Positions 32,304-41,118 of a DNA stretch of 64,000 nt are shown here, one piece after another. Every line of letters begins with the position of its first letter. The stretch's first letter is position 1. The notes under the pieces were generated by a model. It saw only the letters and a program-made list of their open reading frames with translations, made no database searches and was not told where the DNA came from. Made by a program: the position numbers and the translations under genes. This DNA is from Rhizobium sophorae (GTDB taxonomy: Bacteria; Pseudomonadota; Alphaproteobacteria; Rhizobiales; Rhizobiaceae), in assembly GCF_013087515.1 (NCBI RefSeq), contig NZ_JABFCN010000010.1, positions 1-64,000 on the forward strand. Reading direction: 5' to 3'.

Positions 32304-33479
32304 ATGACTTACGCGCTTCGACAGATGGTGGTGCTTGGCTGTATCGCCGCATTCATGCCCCTCCCCGCGCTGGCCCAGAGCGCCCCGCCGCCACCACCCG
32401 TCACGGTCGCCAAGCCGGTCGTTCGCGATGTTGTCGACAGCGACGAGTTCATCGGCCGTTTCGAGCCGGTCGACGAGGTCTCCGTTCGCTCGCGCGTCGG
32501 GGGTTACCTGCAGGAAATTCATTTCCAGGACGGCGCATTGGTCAAGCAGGGCGACCTGCTCTTCGTCATCGACCAACGGCCGTTCGTCACCGCGCTCAAT
32601 CAGGCAAAGGCGGCACTCGAATCGGCGCAATCCGCCTTGGTCTTTGCCGATGCGCAATACAAGCGCACGCAATCGCTTGCTTCGAGCGGTAGCCAGTCGG
32701 CGCAGACGCTGGATGATCGCCGCCGCGAATTCGATTCGGCCGAGGCCAATGTCCGCGGCGCACAGGCCGCAGCGGACCGCGCCTCTCTCGACATGGAATA
32801 TACCGAGATCAAAGCGCCGCTCAGCGGCCGCATCGACCGTCGGCTGATCTCTGCCGGCAACCTCGTGCAGACCGACCAGACTGTGCTGACGACGATCGTT
32901 TCGCTCGATCCGATCGATTTCTATTTCGACGTCGATGAACGCCGTCTGCTCAATTTCGCCGACACGGCGCGCAAACTGGGCAAGGATCTCCAGTTGGGCG
33001 GTGGCGGACTGGATGTCTCCGTCACGATCTCGGATCCCACTGCCAAACCATTCAAGGGGAAGCTCGATTTCGCCGAGAACCGGGTCGACAATGAGAGTGG
33101 CACCATTCGTCTGCGTGCCCGCTTCCCCAACCCCGATCTCGTCCTTCAGCCCGGCCTCTTCGGTCGCATACAGGTCGAAGCCTCCAACACCTACCAGGCC
33201 ATTCTCGTCCCCGACGAGGCAATAGGCTCGGACCAGAATGAGCGCGTCGTCTATGTCGTCGCCGAAGACGGCACGGTGTCGACCAAGCCCGTGAGACCTG
33301 GACCGCGTCTTTATGGCTACCGCGTGATACGCGAGGGCCTCGACGGCACCGAGACGATCATCGTCAACGGCCTGATGCGCGCCCGGCCGGGTGCAAAGAT
33401 CACGCCTCAGATGACCGAACTGCCCAAGGAGCGGCAGGACACTGCGCCCGAAACCGTCGGCGCGGAGAACGGACAATGA
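32304..33479 (+). CDS. RND efflux periplasmic adaptor (BepD/AcrA type)
   Basis: A 391-residue exported adaptor. A signal peptide spans residues 1-25 (cleavage after PALAQ region), then come the lipoyl-like half (VRSRVGGYLQEIHF, LVKQGDLLFVIDQ), helical hairpin (about 90-160), second lipoyl half (EYTEIKAPLSGRIDRRL) and beta-barrel domains (DFYFDVDERRLL, RARFPNPDLVLQPGLFGRI). The lipoprotein Cys is absent. GGAGG precedes the ATG. Its stop overlaps the permease start by four bases, so adaptor and permease are coupled. Confidence 0.9.
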   Translation: MTYALRQMVVLGCIAAFMPLPALAQSAPPPPPVTVAKPVVRDVVDSDEFIGRFEPVDEVSVRSRVGGYLQEIHFQDGALVKQGDLLFVIDQRPFVTALNQAKAALESAQSALVFADAQYKRTQSLASSGSQSAQTLDDRRREFDSAEANVRGAQAAADRASLDMEYTEIKAPLSGRIDRRLISAGNLVQTDQTVLTTIVSLDPIDFYFDVDERRLLNFADTARKLGKDLQLGGGGLDVSVTISDPTAKPFKGKLDFAENRVDNESGTIRLRARFPNPDLVLQPGLFGRIQVEASNTYQAILVPDEAIGSDQNERVVYVVAEDGTVSTKPVRPGPRLYGYRVIREGLDGTETIIVNGLMRARPGAKITPQMTELPKERQDTAPETVGAENGQ

Positions 33480-36400
33480 GATTTGCTCATTTTTTCGTAG
33501 ACCGGCCGATCTTTGCGGCCGTCATCTCGATCCTTTTTCTCGTGGTCGGCGGCATTGCCTATACACAATTGCCGGTATCGCAGTATCCTGAGATAGCGCC
33601 GCCGACCATCGTCGTGCGCACCTCTTATCCGGGTGCCGACCCGCAGACGATCGCCGATACCGTTTCGACGCCGCTCGAGCAACAGATCAACGGCGTCGAA
33701 GACATGCTTTACATGTCTTCTTACTCCAGCGCTGACGGCGCCATGTCGCTGACGATCACCTTCAAGCTCGGCACCGATCTCGACAAGGTCCAGGTGCTTG
33801 TCCAGAACCGCGTTTCCATCGCCCTTCCCCGTCTTCCCGAAGAAGTCCAGCGGCTTGGCGTGACCACCGACAAGAGCTCGCCGGATCTGATGATGGTGGT
33901 GCACCTGCTGTCGCCGTCGCACCGCTATGACCAGCTTTACGTCTCGAACTATGCCCGCAACCGCATCCGCGACGTTCTCGTGCGCCTTGACGGCGTCGGC
34001 GACGTGCAGATCTTTGGCGAGCGCCAGTATTCGATGCGAATCTGGCTGGATCCGGAAAAGCTCTCCGCCTACGGGATGACCTCCGATGACGTCGTCTCCG
34101 CGTTGAGAGACCAGAACGTCCAGGTATCAGGCGGCAAGATTGGGGCTCCACCCGTCACCGGCAAGAATGCATTCGAATATACGGTGCGAACGGATGGCCG
34201 TTTCTCCGACGTGCGCGAGTTCCGATATGTCATTGTGAAATCGACGACATCGGGCCGCCTCGTGCAGTTGCAGGATGTCGCCCGGATCGAACTCGGTGCA
34301 CAGGATTACGTCACCAACAGTTATCTCAACAACGATCCCGCAGTTGCTCTCGGCATCTTCGCCCGGCCGGGAACCAACGCCCTGGACACGGCCCATCAGG
34401 TCCAGACGCTCATGAAGGACATATCCCAGAATTTCCCGCCGGGTCTGGAATATCGTATCGTCTACGACACGACCGAATTCATCTCGGATTCGATCACCGA
34501 GGTCTATAGGACCATTGCCGAAGCGGCCATCCTCGTCGCAATCGTCGTTCTTGTCTTCCTGCAATCCTGGCGAACCGCGATCATTCCGATCATTGCCATC
34601 CCGGTATCGCTGATCGGTACCTTCGCTGTCCTTCTCGCCTTCGGCTTCTCGCTCAACATGCTCACCCTGTTCGGCCTTGTGCTGGCAATCGGTATCGTCG
34701 TCGACGACGCGATCGTGGTCGTGGAAAACGTCGAGCGCAATCTGGCGCGCGGCATGACACCGAAGCAGGCGTCCCATGTCACGATGGACGAAGTCGGAAC
34801 CGCCGTCGTCGCCATCTCGCTGGTGCTGATCGCCGTGTTCGTACCGACAGCCTTCATTCCAGGCATCTCTGGCCAGTTCTACCGGCAGTTCGCGGTCACG
34901 ATCTCCGTCACCACTGCAATTTCCGCATTGAATTCGCTCACACTGTCGCCCGCGCTCGCAGGCATATTGCTGAAAACCCATGACCATGAAACCAAGCGCA
35001 CGAATGTCGCATCCCGTCTGGGAAGAGGGCTGGCAGACGGCTTCAACCGTGGATTCGATCGGCTGAGCTCCGGCTATTCATGGACCGTTCGGCATCTGGT
35101 CAGCAGTTGGGTAGGGTTGACAGCCGCGATGGTCACCTTCGCCTGCCTACTCGGAGCGACCTGGTACATGAGCACGAAAGTTCCCGCGGGTTTTATCCCG
35201 ACCATGGACCAGGGTTACGCGATCATCGTCATACAGCTACCGGATGGAGCGTCGCTTGCGCGTACCGATGCCGTCGTCAAACAGGTGGGCGATATCGCCC
35301 GCACCGTGCCCGGCGTCGGCAATGCCGTGCAATTTGCCGGCTTCAGCGGGGCGACGTTCACCAACGCCTCGAATGCCGGCGTCGTCTTCGTCCCGTTCAA
35401 ATCCTTTGCCGAACGTGAAGAAGGCGGCGAGAACGCCAACAAGATCATCGGCGAGCTTTACGGCAAGCTGCAAAGCATCCAGGAAGCCTTCATCATCGCC
35501 ATCCCGCCGCCATCCGTGCGGGGCGTCGGCAATTCCGGCGGCTTCAAGATGCAGATTTCCGATCTCGAAAACGCCGATATGACCCGCGTCCTCGGCCTCG
35601 CCCGCCAGATGATGGGTGCGGCGGCAACGACCGAGGGGCTGACCGGCGTCTTTACGACATTTTCGGATGCCAGCCCGCAATACTTCCTCGCGATCGACCG
35701 CGACAAGGCGCGCTTCCTGAATGTGCCGATCCCCAATATCTTCAACGCCCTTTCCATCAATCTCGGCGTCGCCTACGTCAACGATTTCAATGCGTTCGGC
35801 CGTGTCTACCAGGTTCGCGCCCAGGCCGACCGGCAATACCGCATGGACCGGGAGGACATCCTTGCCCTGAAGGTCCGCTCGGCGACCGGCGCGCTGGTTC
35901 CGCTTGGAACCTTGATGGACATCCAGGATGCCAGCGGCCCGGCGCTTGTCCAGCGCTACAACATGTACGTCTCGGTGCCGCTTCAGGGCAATCCGACGCC
36001 GGGCACGTCGACGGGTGATGCCATCGCCAAGATGGAAGCGCTGGCAGCCAAGATCCTGCCGCAGGGCACGACCTTCGAATGGACGGAACTGGCCTATCAG
36101 GAAACCCACACCGGCAACACCGCCATCTACATCTTCGCCCTGTCTGTCGTCTTCGTCTTCCTGGCGCTGGCGGCGCAATATGAAAGCTGGGTTCTGCCGC
36201 TTGCCATCATTCTGATCGTCCCGCTTGCGGTGCTCGCGGCGCTGATCGGTGTCTCGCTGAGGGGAATGGACAACAACGTCCTGACGCAGATCGGCCTGAT
36301 CGTCCTGATCGGTCTTGCGGCCAAGAACGCCATTCTGATCGTCGAGTTCGCCAGACAGGCGGAAGATGAGGGCAAGTCGCCGGTGGAGGCAGCCATCGAG

Positions 36401-36661
36401 GCCAGCCATCTTCGGTTGCGCCCGATTCTGATGACGGCATTCGCCTTCATCTTCGGTGTTCTGCCGCTTGCCATCGCCACCGGCCCCGGCGCCGAAATGC
36501 GCCAGTCGCTCGGCACCGCCGTCTTCTCGGGCATGCTCGGCGTGACGATCTTCGGCCTGTTCCTGACACCGGTCTTCTATGTCGTGTTGCGCGGCTGGCG
36601 CCGCAACCGACCGGCTGAGAAGCCGGTCGAGACCGTCCCGATCGAAAAGGAGACGGTTTAA
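33476..36661 (+). CDS. RND multidrug efflux permease, HAE1 (BepE/AcrB type)
   Basis: A 1061-residue RND transporter with the family N-terminus MRFAHFFVDRPIFAAVISIL, helix-4 acids in GIVVDDAIVVVENVE, the helix-10 Lys in LAAKNAILIVEFARQ, and two large periplasmic porter regions. It should export drugs, bile-salt-like or plant compounds with the adaptor encoded just before it and an outer-membrane channel encoded elsewhere. It is homologous to the permease at 17965-21165 but not close, and lies in opposite orientation. It converges on the phosphatase gene (42-bp gap). Confidence 0.93.
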   Translation: MRFAHFFVDRPIFAAVISILFLVVGGIAYTQLPVSQYPEIAPPTIVVRTSYPGADPQTIADTVSTPLEQQINGVEDMLYMSSYSSADGAMSLTITFKLGTDLDKVQVLVQNRVSIALPRLPEEVQRLGVTTDKSSPDLMMVVHLLSPSHRYDQLYVSNYARNRIRDVLVRLDGVGDVQIFGERQYSMRIWLDPEKLSAYGMTSDDVVSALRDQNVQVSGGKIGAPPVTGKNAFEYTVRTDGRFSDVREFRYVIVKSTTSGRLVQLQDVARIELGAQDYVTNSYLNNDPAVALGIFARPGTNALDTAHQVQTLMKDISQNFPPGLEYRIVYDTTEFISDSITEVYRTIAEAAILVAIVVLVFLQSWRTAIIPIIAIPVSLIGTFAVLLAFGFSLNMLTLFGLVLAIGIVVDDAIVVVENVERNLARGMTPKQASHVTMDEVGTAVVAISLVLIAVFVPTAFIPGISGQFYRQFAVTISVTTAISALNSLTLSPALAGILLKTHDHETKRTNVASRLGRGLADGFNRGFDRLSSGYSWTVRHLVSSWVGLTAAMVTFACLLGATWYMSTKVPAGFIPTMDQGYAIIVIQLPDGASLARTDAVVKQVGDIARTVPGVGNAVQFAGFSGATFTNASNAGVVFVPFKSFAEREEGGENANKIIGELYGKLQSIQEAFIIAIPPPSVRGVGNSGGFKMQISDLENADMTRVLGLARQMMGAAATTEGLTGVFTTFSDASPQYFLAIDRDKARFLNVPIPNIFNALSINLGVAYVNDFNAFGRVYQVRAQADRQYRMDREDILALKVRSATGALVPLGTLMDIQDASGPALVQRYNMYVSVPLQGNPTPGTSTGDAIAKMEALAAKILPQGTTFEWTELAYQETHTGNTAIYIFALSVVFVFLALAAQYESWVLPLAIILIVPLAVLAALIGVSLRGMDNNVLTQIGLIVLIGLAAKNAILIVEFARQAEDEGKSPVEAAIEASHLRLRPILMTAFAFIFGVLPLAIATGPGAEMRQSLGTAVFSGMLGVTIFGLFLTPVFYVVLRGWRRNRPAEKPVETVPIEKETV

Positions 36662-36703
36662 TCCGCTTCGTGACAAGCTCCGCTCGATGGTGAGGTGGGA
36701 AAG

Positions 36704-37480
36704 TCAGGTGGAAAACAGATGCACCTGACCCTGCCAAAAGCGGGCGACGGTGAGCTTGCCGCTACGAAAGGCGCGCGTATCGAGATTGAGCCGCCTCGGC
36801 CGTATGTCGGGCTCGTCGTTCGGCGTATGACCGTGAACGACGAGTTTCGGCAACGGTATCCGGCTTTCGAGAAACCGCTGGCGGATGAGGACCAAATCCT
36901 CGTCCGTCTGCTCGCTGAGCGGCAGCTTCGGATTGATGCCGGCATGCACGAAAATCACGCTCGGGGTCTCCAGCAGGACAGGCATCGCCCGCATGAAATC
37001 GATATGCGTACGCGGCAGCGACTGCCGGATGAAGGCATCGAGCTTCGCGCCGGAGGGGAAGACCAGCGGCAGATGCTCCGGATCGAGGCCATAGGATTTG
37101 AGCAGCTCCGCCGACCCCATCTGCATCCAATCGTGATAGGAGATCCAGCCATCGATATAGTCGAGCATGGCGATCTCGTGATTGCCGGCAAGGCAGATGC
37201 GATCGAATCCATCAGGCGGCGGCTCCATGAGGTGGGTGATGACCTGTGCCGATTCCGGGCCGCGGTCGATATAGTCGCCGAGCGTGACGATCAGCTTACG
37301 CTCGGGCAGCCGCGCGCCATCGCGCAGGATCGCCTCCTCGGCTTTCACAAGCAGGTCATAGCGGCCGTGAATGTCGCCGATCGCATAAGTTGGGATAGCG
37401 GCAATATCCAACGTCAGACGCGGTCTCGGCTGGCGCGCCATTTTCGAAACCTCGCTGTTGCGAGCACGAGAGTCGCTCAT
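36704..37480 (-). CDS. PPP-type metallophosphatase (serine/threonine phosphatase-like)
   Basis: A 258-residue calcineurin-like phosphoesterase with all metal-binding motifs of the PPP group: GDIHGRYD, GDYIDRGP, GNHE, a His in VIFVHAGI and VVHGHTPN. It resembles bacterial PrpA/PrpB and diadenosine tetraphosphatase relatives, so it may dephosphorylate proteins or cleave nucleotides. Start choice is open: ATG at 37480 with GAGAAA upstream, or ATG at 37441 with GAGG nine bases upstream, which gives MARQPRPRL. It is a lone gene convergent with the RND permease. Confidence 0.85.
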   Translation of the reverse strand: MSDSRARNSEVSKMARQPRPRLTLDIAAIPTYAIGDIHGRYDLLVKAEEAILRDGARLPERKLIVTLGDYIDRGPESAQVITHLMEPPPDGFDRICLAGNHEIAMLDYIDGWISYHDWMQMGSAELLKSYGLDPEHLPLVFPSGAKLDAFIRQSLPRTHIDFMRAMPVLLETPSVIFVHAGINPKLPLSEQTDEDLVLIRQRFLESRIPLPKLVVHGHTPNDEPDIRPRRLNLDTRAFRSGKLTVARFWQGQVHLFST

Positions 37481-37644
37481 CACATTTCTCGATCAAGGAA
37501 GCCCCACTTCACCGTAAGTAGAGCAAAGGAAAAGGCAATCAAGCTGGTAAGAAAATTCAAAGCACCCGGGTTTTGTAGAAAAACCGGCCTTATCATTCGA
37601 AGGCTAATCCCTCACTCCTGTATGCGTCGAGGAAAGAGTGACCG

Positions 37645-38773
37645 ATGGGAACGGTATCGCAGTTTCATGAGAGCCTAAGGTCTCCCGCGCATCGTATCGA
37701 AAGCGAAGAGGAGGCGATATCCACGGCCCGCGACCTCGCCGCCGCATTCCGGCATCAGGCGAGCGAACGCGATATCAACCGCATCCTGCCTTTTGCCGAG
37801 CTTGATGCGCTATCTCTATCGGGGCTGACGGCAATCACTGTTCCGCCAGACTATGAAGGGCTCGACGTGTCGAACGCCCTGCTCGCCGAAATCGTTGCAA
37901 TCATCGCTGAGGGCGATGCATCGATCGGCGAGGCGCTGGAAAATCACTTTTCTGCGCTGGAAACGCTCCGCACTCAGGCTGCCGAAGATTTGAAGGTATC
38001 GCTGTACGCCCGCGTGCTGCTTGGCGACCGCTTCGCGGGCGCCGCCTTCACCGACGGGACCGAACTGACGGCCGAAGGCCCGGGCTACCGCCTGATCGGG
38101 CGCACGCGGCAAGTGCCCGGTATTCTCTTCGCCGACTGGATCGCCGCTGCCGCCACCGCTCCTCCCAGCCGCCCGGTGACGCTCTACCTCGCACGCGGTG
38201 AAGAAGGCGTGCAGGTGGTTGATGATTGGGACGGCTTCGGCCAGCGCACCAATGGATCGGCGACGGCGATCGTCGGAACACTTCATGTCAATGCCGATGC
38301 GATTGCCCCTGCCCCCTCCTCCGGACATTCGACCGACATCTCGCTCGGCCTGCTGCTGAAGGCGGGCGTCAGCCTGGGCATCGCCCGGGCCGCATGGAGC
38401 GACCTGATGACCGCAATTGGCGATCGCAGCACGAGCGTCCTTCCGCAAATCGGCGAACGCGCCATCCGCATCGAAGCAACGGCGGCAGCCTTGGAACGGG
38501 CTGGCCGCAAACTCGACATTGCCCAGGTCAATCCCGTTGAGGCCGCGATGGAGGACGCGCATTTCTCCTGCTCGGCGGCCGCAAATCCTTGCCGGGGAAA
38601 CGGCGCTCGACACCGCAAATGCGATGTTCGAACTTGCAGGGGAAACATCGGCCAGCATCGGGCTCAATCTCGACCGTCATTGGCGCAACACCCGCATTCA
38701 CGCGCTATCGTTGCCGCGGGATAGCCTGGTGCATACCGCAGGTGAATATAGGTCGAAGCCCGGCAGCAGCTAA
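37645..38773 (+). pseudogene. frameshifted acyl-CoA-dehydrogenase-like gene (SfnB/DszC type)
   Basis: Frame 1 from ATG 37645 encodes an SfnB/DszC-like flavoenzyme N-terminal and central part (RILPFAELDALSLSGLTAIT, VPPDYEGLDVSNALLAEIVA, ADWIAAAATAPPS) up to about 38575. The expected C-terminus, AMFELAGETSASIGLNLDRH then WRNTRIHAL, is encoded in the next frame to the stop at 38773. The total, 1129 bp, is one base more than a whole number of codons, so a single-base insertion (or two-base loss) lies near 38555-38590. Such enzymes use reduced flavin to attack organosulfur or related compounds. Could be a real pseudogene or a sequencing error. GAGGAAAG precedes the start. Confidence 0.8.
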
Positions 38774-38774
38774 T

Positions 38775-39239
38775 TCAGCTGGCGGCGGAGATCGGGAATT
38801 GTTCCTTGGCGCCGTCGATGCGGCCGCCATCGGCAACGAATTGCTCGAGGGTCATATTGTCGAGAATGGCGGCGATCGCGTCCCGAACATCGGTCATTGA
38901 GCGCCGCACCTGACAGGTTTCCGGATCGGCACAGTCGTCGCAGGCCTCGTAAGCCGTACGGCTGGCGCAGCGGATCGGCGCTAAGGGCCCGTCGAGCGTG
39001 CGGATGACATGGCCGATGCGGATTTCGGTTGCCGGCCGCGAGAGGGAATAGCCGCCGCCCGGTCCCTTTTTCGAGCGCAGGATGCCGACATTGCGCAGTT
39101 CGAGCAGGATCGTGTCGAGAAACTTCTTCGGGATATTGTTGCGGGCCGCGATGTCGTTGATGAAGGCGGTCTCACCCGGCGCCAACCGCGCCAAGTCGAC
39201 CAGCGCCTTCAGCCCGTATTTTCCCTTTTTCGTCAGCAT
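38775..39239 (-). CDS. Rrf2-family regulator with a four-cysteine cluster
   Basis: A 154-residue Rrf2 winged-helix protein (MLTKKGKYGLKALVDLARLA, INDIAARNNIPKKFLDTILL, KGPGGGYSLSR). Its cysteines C91, C100, C103 and C109 (spacing C-X8-C-X2-C-X5-C) suggest an Fe-S cluster or thiol sensor of the IscR/NsrR/RirA kind, but the spacing differs from those three. ATG at 39239 was chosen as the family N-terminus begins there. It converges on the frameshifted SfnB-like gene, with only one base between their stops, and may relate to sulfur or redox control. Confidence 0.87.
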   Translation of the reverse strand: MLTKKGKYGLKALVDLARLAPGETAFINDIAARNNIPKKFLDTILLELRNVGILRSKKGPGGGYSLSRPATEIRIGHVIRTLDGPLAPIRCASRTAYEACDDCADPETCQVRRSMTDVRDAIAAILDNMTLEQFVADGGRIDGAKEQFPISAAS

Positions 39240-39321
39240 CGTCGTCGCCTTGTAGAAATCGCAGTATTTATCCTGCCAATAGCAGGCAAATAGCGTCAAA
39301 AGCGTGAACATACAACAAAAT

Positions 39322-39338
39322 AGCTATTATTTATAGCT
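39322..39338. promoter_or_regulatory. candidate Rrf2 operator
   Basis: AGCTAT-N5-ATAGCT, a perfect 6-bp-arm inverted repeat in an AT-rich stretch, lies 83 bp upstream of the Rrf2 start and 79 bp after the stop of the SDR gene on the same strand. Its place fits an autoregulatory site; the sequence does not match a known Rrf2 box by eye. Confidence 0.4.
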
Positions 39339-39416
39339 TGTATCGGCAACGTCCACAGGCTCGCGCGGCAGCCGTGAGAAGGACCGGCCGCCGCGCGCTT
39401 TGTCAGCCGCCCTCAA

Positions 39417-40205
39417 TCAGATCGTCTTCAGCATGCCACCATCGACGAAATAGGTCGAGCCGATGCAATAGCTCGCACGCTCCGAACTCAGGAAGACGAA
39501 GACGTTGGCCAGCTCCTCCGGCGTGCCGAAGCGTTTGGAGGCGGCGTGCTCGTTGGCGACGCTCTGCAGATAGCCTTCCCAGTTGCCGCCGGTTTCCGCC
39601 GTCAATTGCTTGGCGGTCTTGATCCAGTCGGGCGTCAGGATCAGGCCGGCATTGACGCAGTTGACACGGATATTGTCCTTGATGAGTTCGGTCGAGAGCG
39701 TCTTCGAAAACATCATCAGCGCCGACTTGCTGACATTGTAGATCGGCTCGTACCAGAGCGGCTGGACGGCGCAGATCGAGGCATTGTGCAGGATCACCCC
39801 GCCACCGCGTTCCTTCATCTGCGGCGCGATGCCGCGCGCCAGCCGCACGGCGGCCATCACATGCAGGTCCCAATAGGCCTGCCACTTCTCGTCGGGCGCC
39901 TCCATCACCGTCTCGTTCGATCCGGTGCCGGCATTGTTGATGAGGATATCGGCGCCGCCTTTTTCGGCCGCCGCCGCAATGATCGCCTCGGTTCCCGCAA
40001 CCGTCGCCACATCGGCCGCGACAGCGGCGGCGCTGACGCTGTACTTCTCGGCGATACGGGCGGCTTCCGCCTCGAGCCGTTCGCCGCCGCGTGCTGCCAG
40101 CACGAGGTCGGCGCCCTCAGCCGCCAGCCCCTCGGCGATCGCCAGCCCGATGCCGACCGACGCACCGGTAATGACGGCAGTCTTACCCTTCAATCCGAGA
40201 TCCAT
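39417..40205 (-). CDS. SDR-family oxidoreductase
   Basis: A 262-residue classical SDR: cofactor motif TGASVGIG, ILINNAGTG, the catalytic Ser in ILHNASICA, the YxxxK motif YNVSK, and the C-terminal CIGSTYFVDGGMLKTI. ATG at 40205 follows an AGGAAG ribosome site; the upstream frame extension is non-coding. It diverges from the TIM-barrel isomerase gene at 40348, so both may serve the carbohydrate locus, for example in oxidising a sugar or polyol. The substrate is unknown. Confidence 0.85.
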   Translation of the reverse strand: MDLGLKGKTAVITGASVGIGLAIAEGLAAEGADLVLAARGGERLEAEAARIAEKYSVSAAAVAADVATVAGTEAIIAAAAEKGGADILINNAGTGSNETVMEAPDEKWQAYWDLHVMAAVRLARGIAPQMKERGGGVILHNASICAVQPLWYEPIYNVSKSALMMFSKTLSTELIKDNIRVNCVNAGLILTPDWIKTAKQLTAETGGNWEGYLQSVANEHAASKRFGTPEELANVFVFLSSERASYCIGSTYFVDGGMLKTI

Positions 40206-40347
40206 GTCTTCCTCCGCAAACGGCCGGAGATCCCGGCCTGATGTGCCGAGTGTTCCGCCAATGAACCCGGGCGTCAAGCGTCCGGACCCCTCTTGCGGCA
40301 GGCGCCGATCTGTCGCATGCCTGCATCAACATGTGGGAGGAGTTTTC

Positions 40348-41118
40348 ATGCGACGTTATTCAGCCTGCATAGAATGGCTGTTTGCCGAAGAGGGTGACAG
40401 CTTTCCCGATCGCATCCGCCGCGCCCATGCGGCCGGCCTGACGACGATCGAATTCTGGCGCTGGACCGGCAGGGATCTGGATGCGATCGAGGCGGCGCTG
40501 AAGGAAACCGGCCTTGCCGTCTCCAGCCTCGTCGCCGAACCGATGATCGCGCTGACCGACGCTGCCAACCGGCAGGCCTGGCTGAAAGGCCTTGCCGAAT
40601 CCGTCACTGTCGCGAAGCGTCTCGGCGCGCCGGTGCTGATTGCCCAGGCGGGCGACGATGTCCCAGGCTTGACCCGCCAAGAACAGCGCCGGGCGCTGAC
40701 CGAAACGCTGAGAGCCGGCGCCGACATCCTCAAAGGCAGTGGTGTTCGCCTCGGCGTCGAGCCGCTCAACATCCGCATCGACCATGTCGGCTATTTCCTC
40801 GATTCGACCCGCGAAGGTCTCGACATCATCGATGACGTCGCTCGCCCCGAGATCGGCATCGTCTACGACATCTACCATTCCGCCGTGATGGACGAGCGCA
40901 CCGAGGAGGTGCTGAACGGCCGTCTCGACCGTATCGTCCACGTCCACGTCGCCGATCACCCTGGCCGCAACGAACCGGGCTCCGGCGATATCGACCTTGC
41001 TCGACGCCTCGGCTGGATCTTCGCCAACGGTTACGACGGCGCCGTCGGTCTGGAATACCGCCCGACTAGGCCCGGCGCGGACGCAGTCAAGGCCGCGATT
41101 GCTTCGCTCGGCGGTTAA
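40348..41118 (+). CDS. TIM-barrel sugar isomerase/epimerase, hydroxypyruvate-isomerase-like
   Basis: A 256-residue AP-endonuclease-2-like TIM barrel. It resembles Hyi-type proteins: ACIEWLFAEEGDSFPDRIRR, the acid in GVEPLNIRIDHVG, IVYDIYHSAVMD, the motif HVHVADHPGRNEPGSGDID and the acid in GLEYRP. Metal-binding acids and His residues of the family are present. GGGAGGAG precedes the ATG at 40348. The stop TAA overlaps the TAA of the convergent LacI gene within a shared TTAA. A second protein of the family (50456-51250) sits in the adjacent operon, so the two may act on related substrates. Confidence 0.82.
   Translation: MRRYSACIEWLFAEEGDSFPDRIRRAHAAGLTTIEFWRWTGRDLDAIEAALKETGLAVSSLVAEPMIALTDAANRQAWLKGLAESVTVAKRLGAPVLIAQAGDDVPGLTRQEQRRALTETLRAGADILKGSGVRLGVEPLNIRIDHVGYFLDSTREGLDIIDDVARPEIGIVYDIYHSAVMDERTEEVLNGRLDRIVHVHVADHPGRNEPGSGDIDLARRLGWIFANGYDGAVGLEYRPTRPGADAVKAAIASLGG

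Noticed and set aside
37567..37586. CGGGTTTT / AAAAACCG hairpin between the phosphatase and SfnB-like genes
   Set aside because: It lies between two divergent starts rather than after a gene, has a mismatch, and cannot be tied to a terminator or operator.
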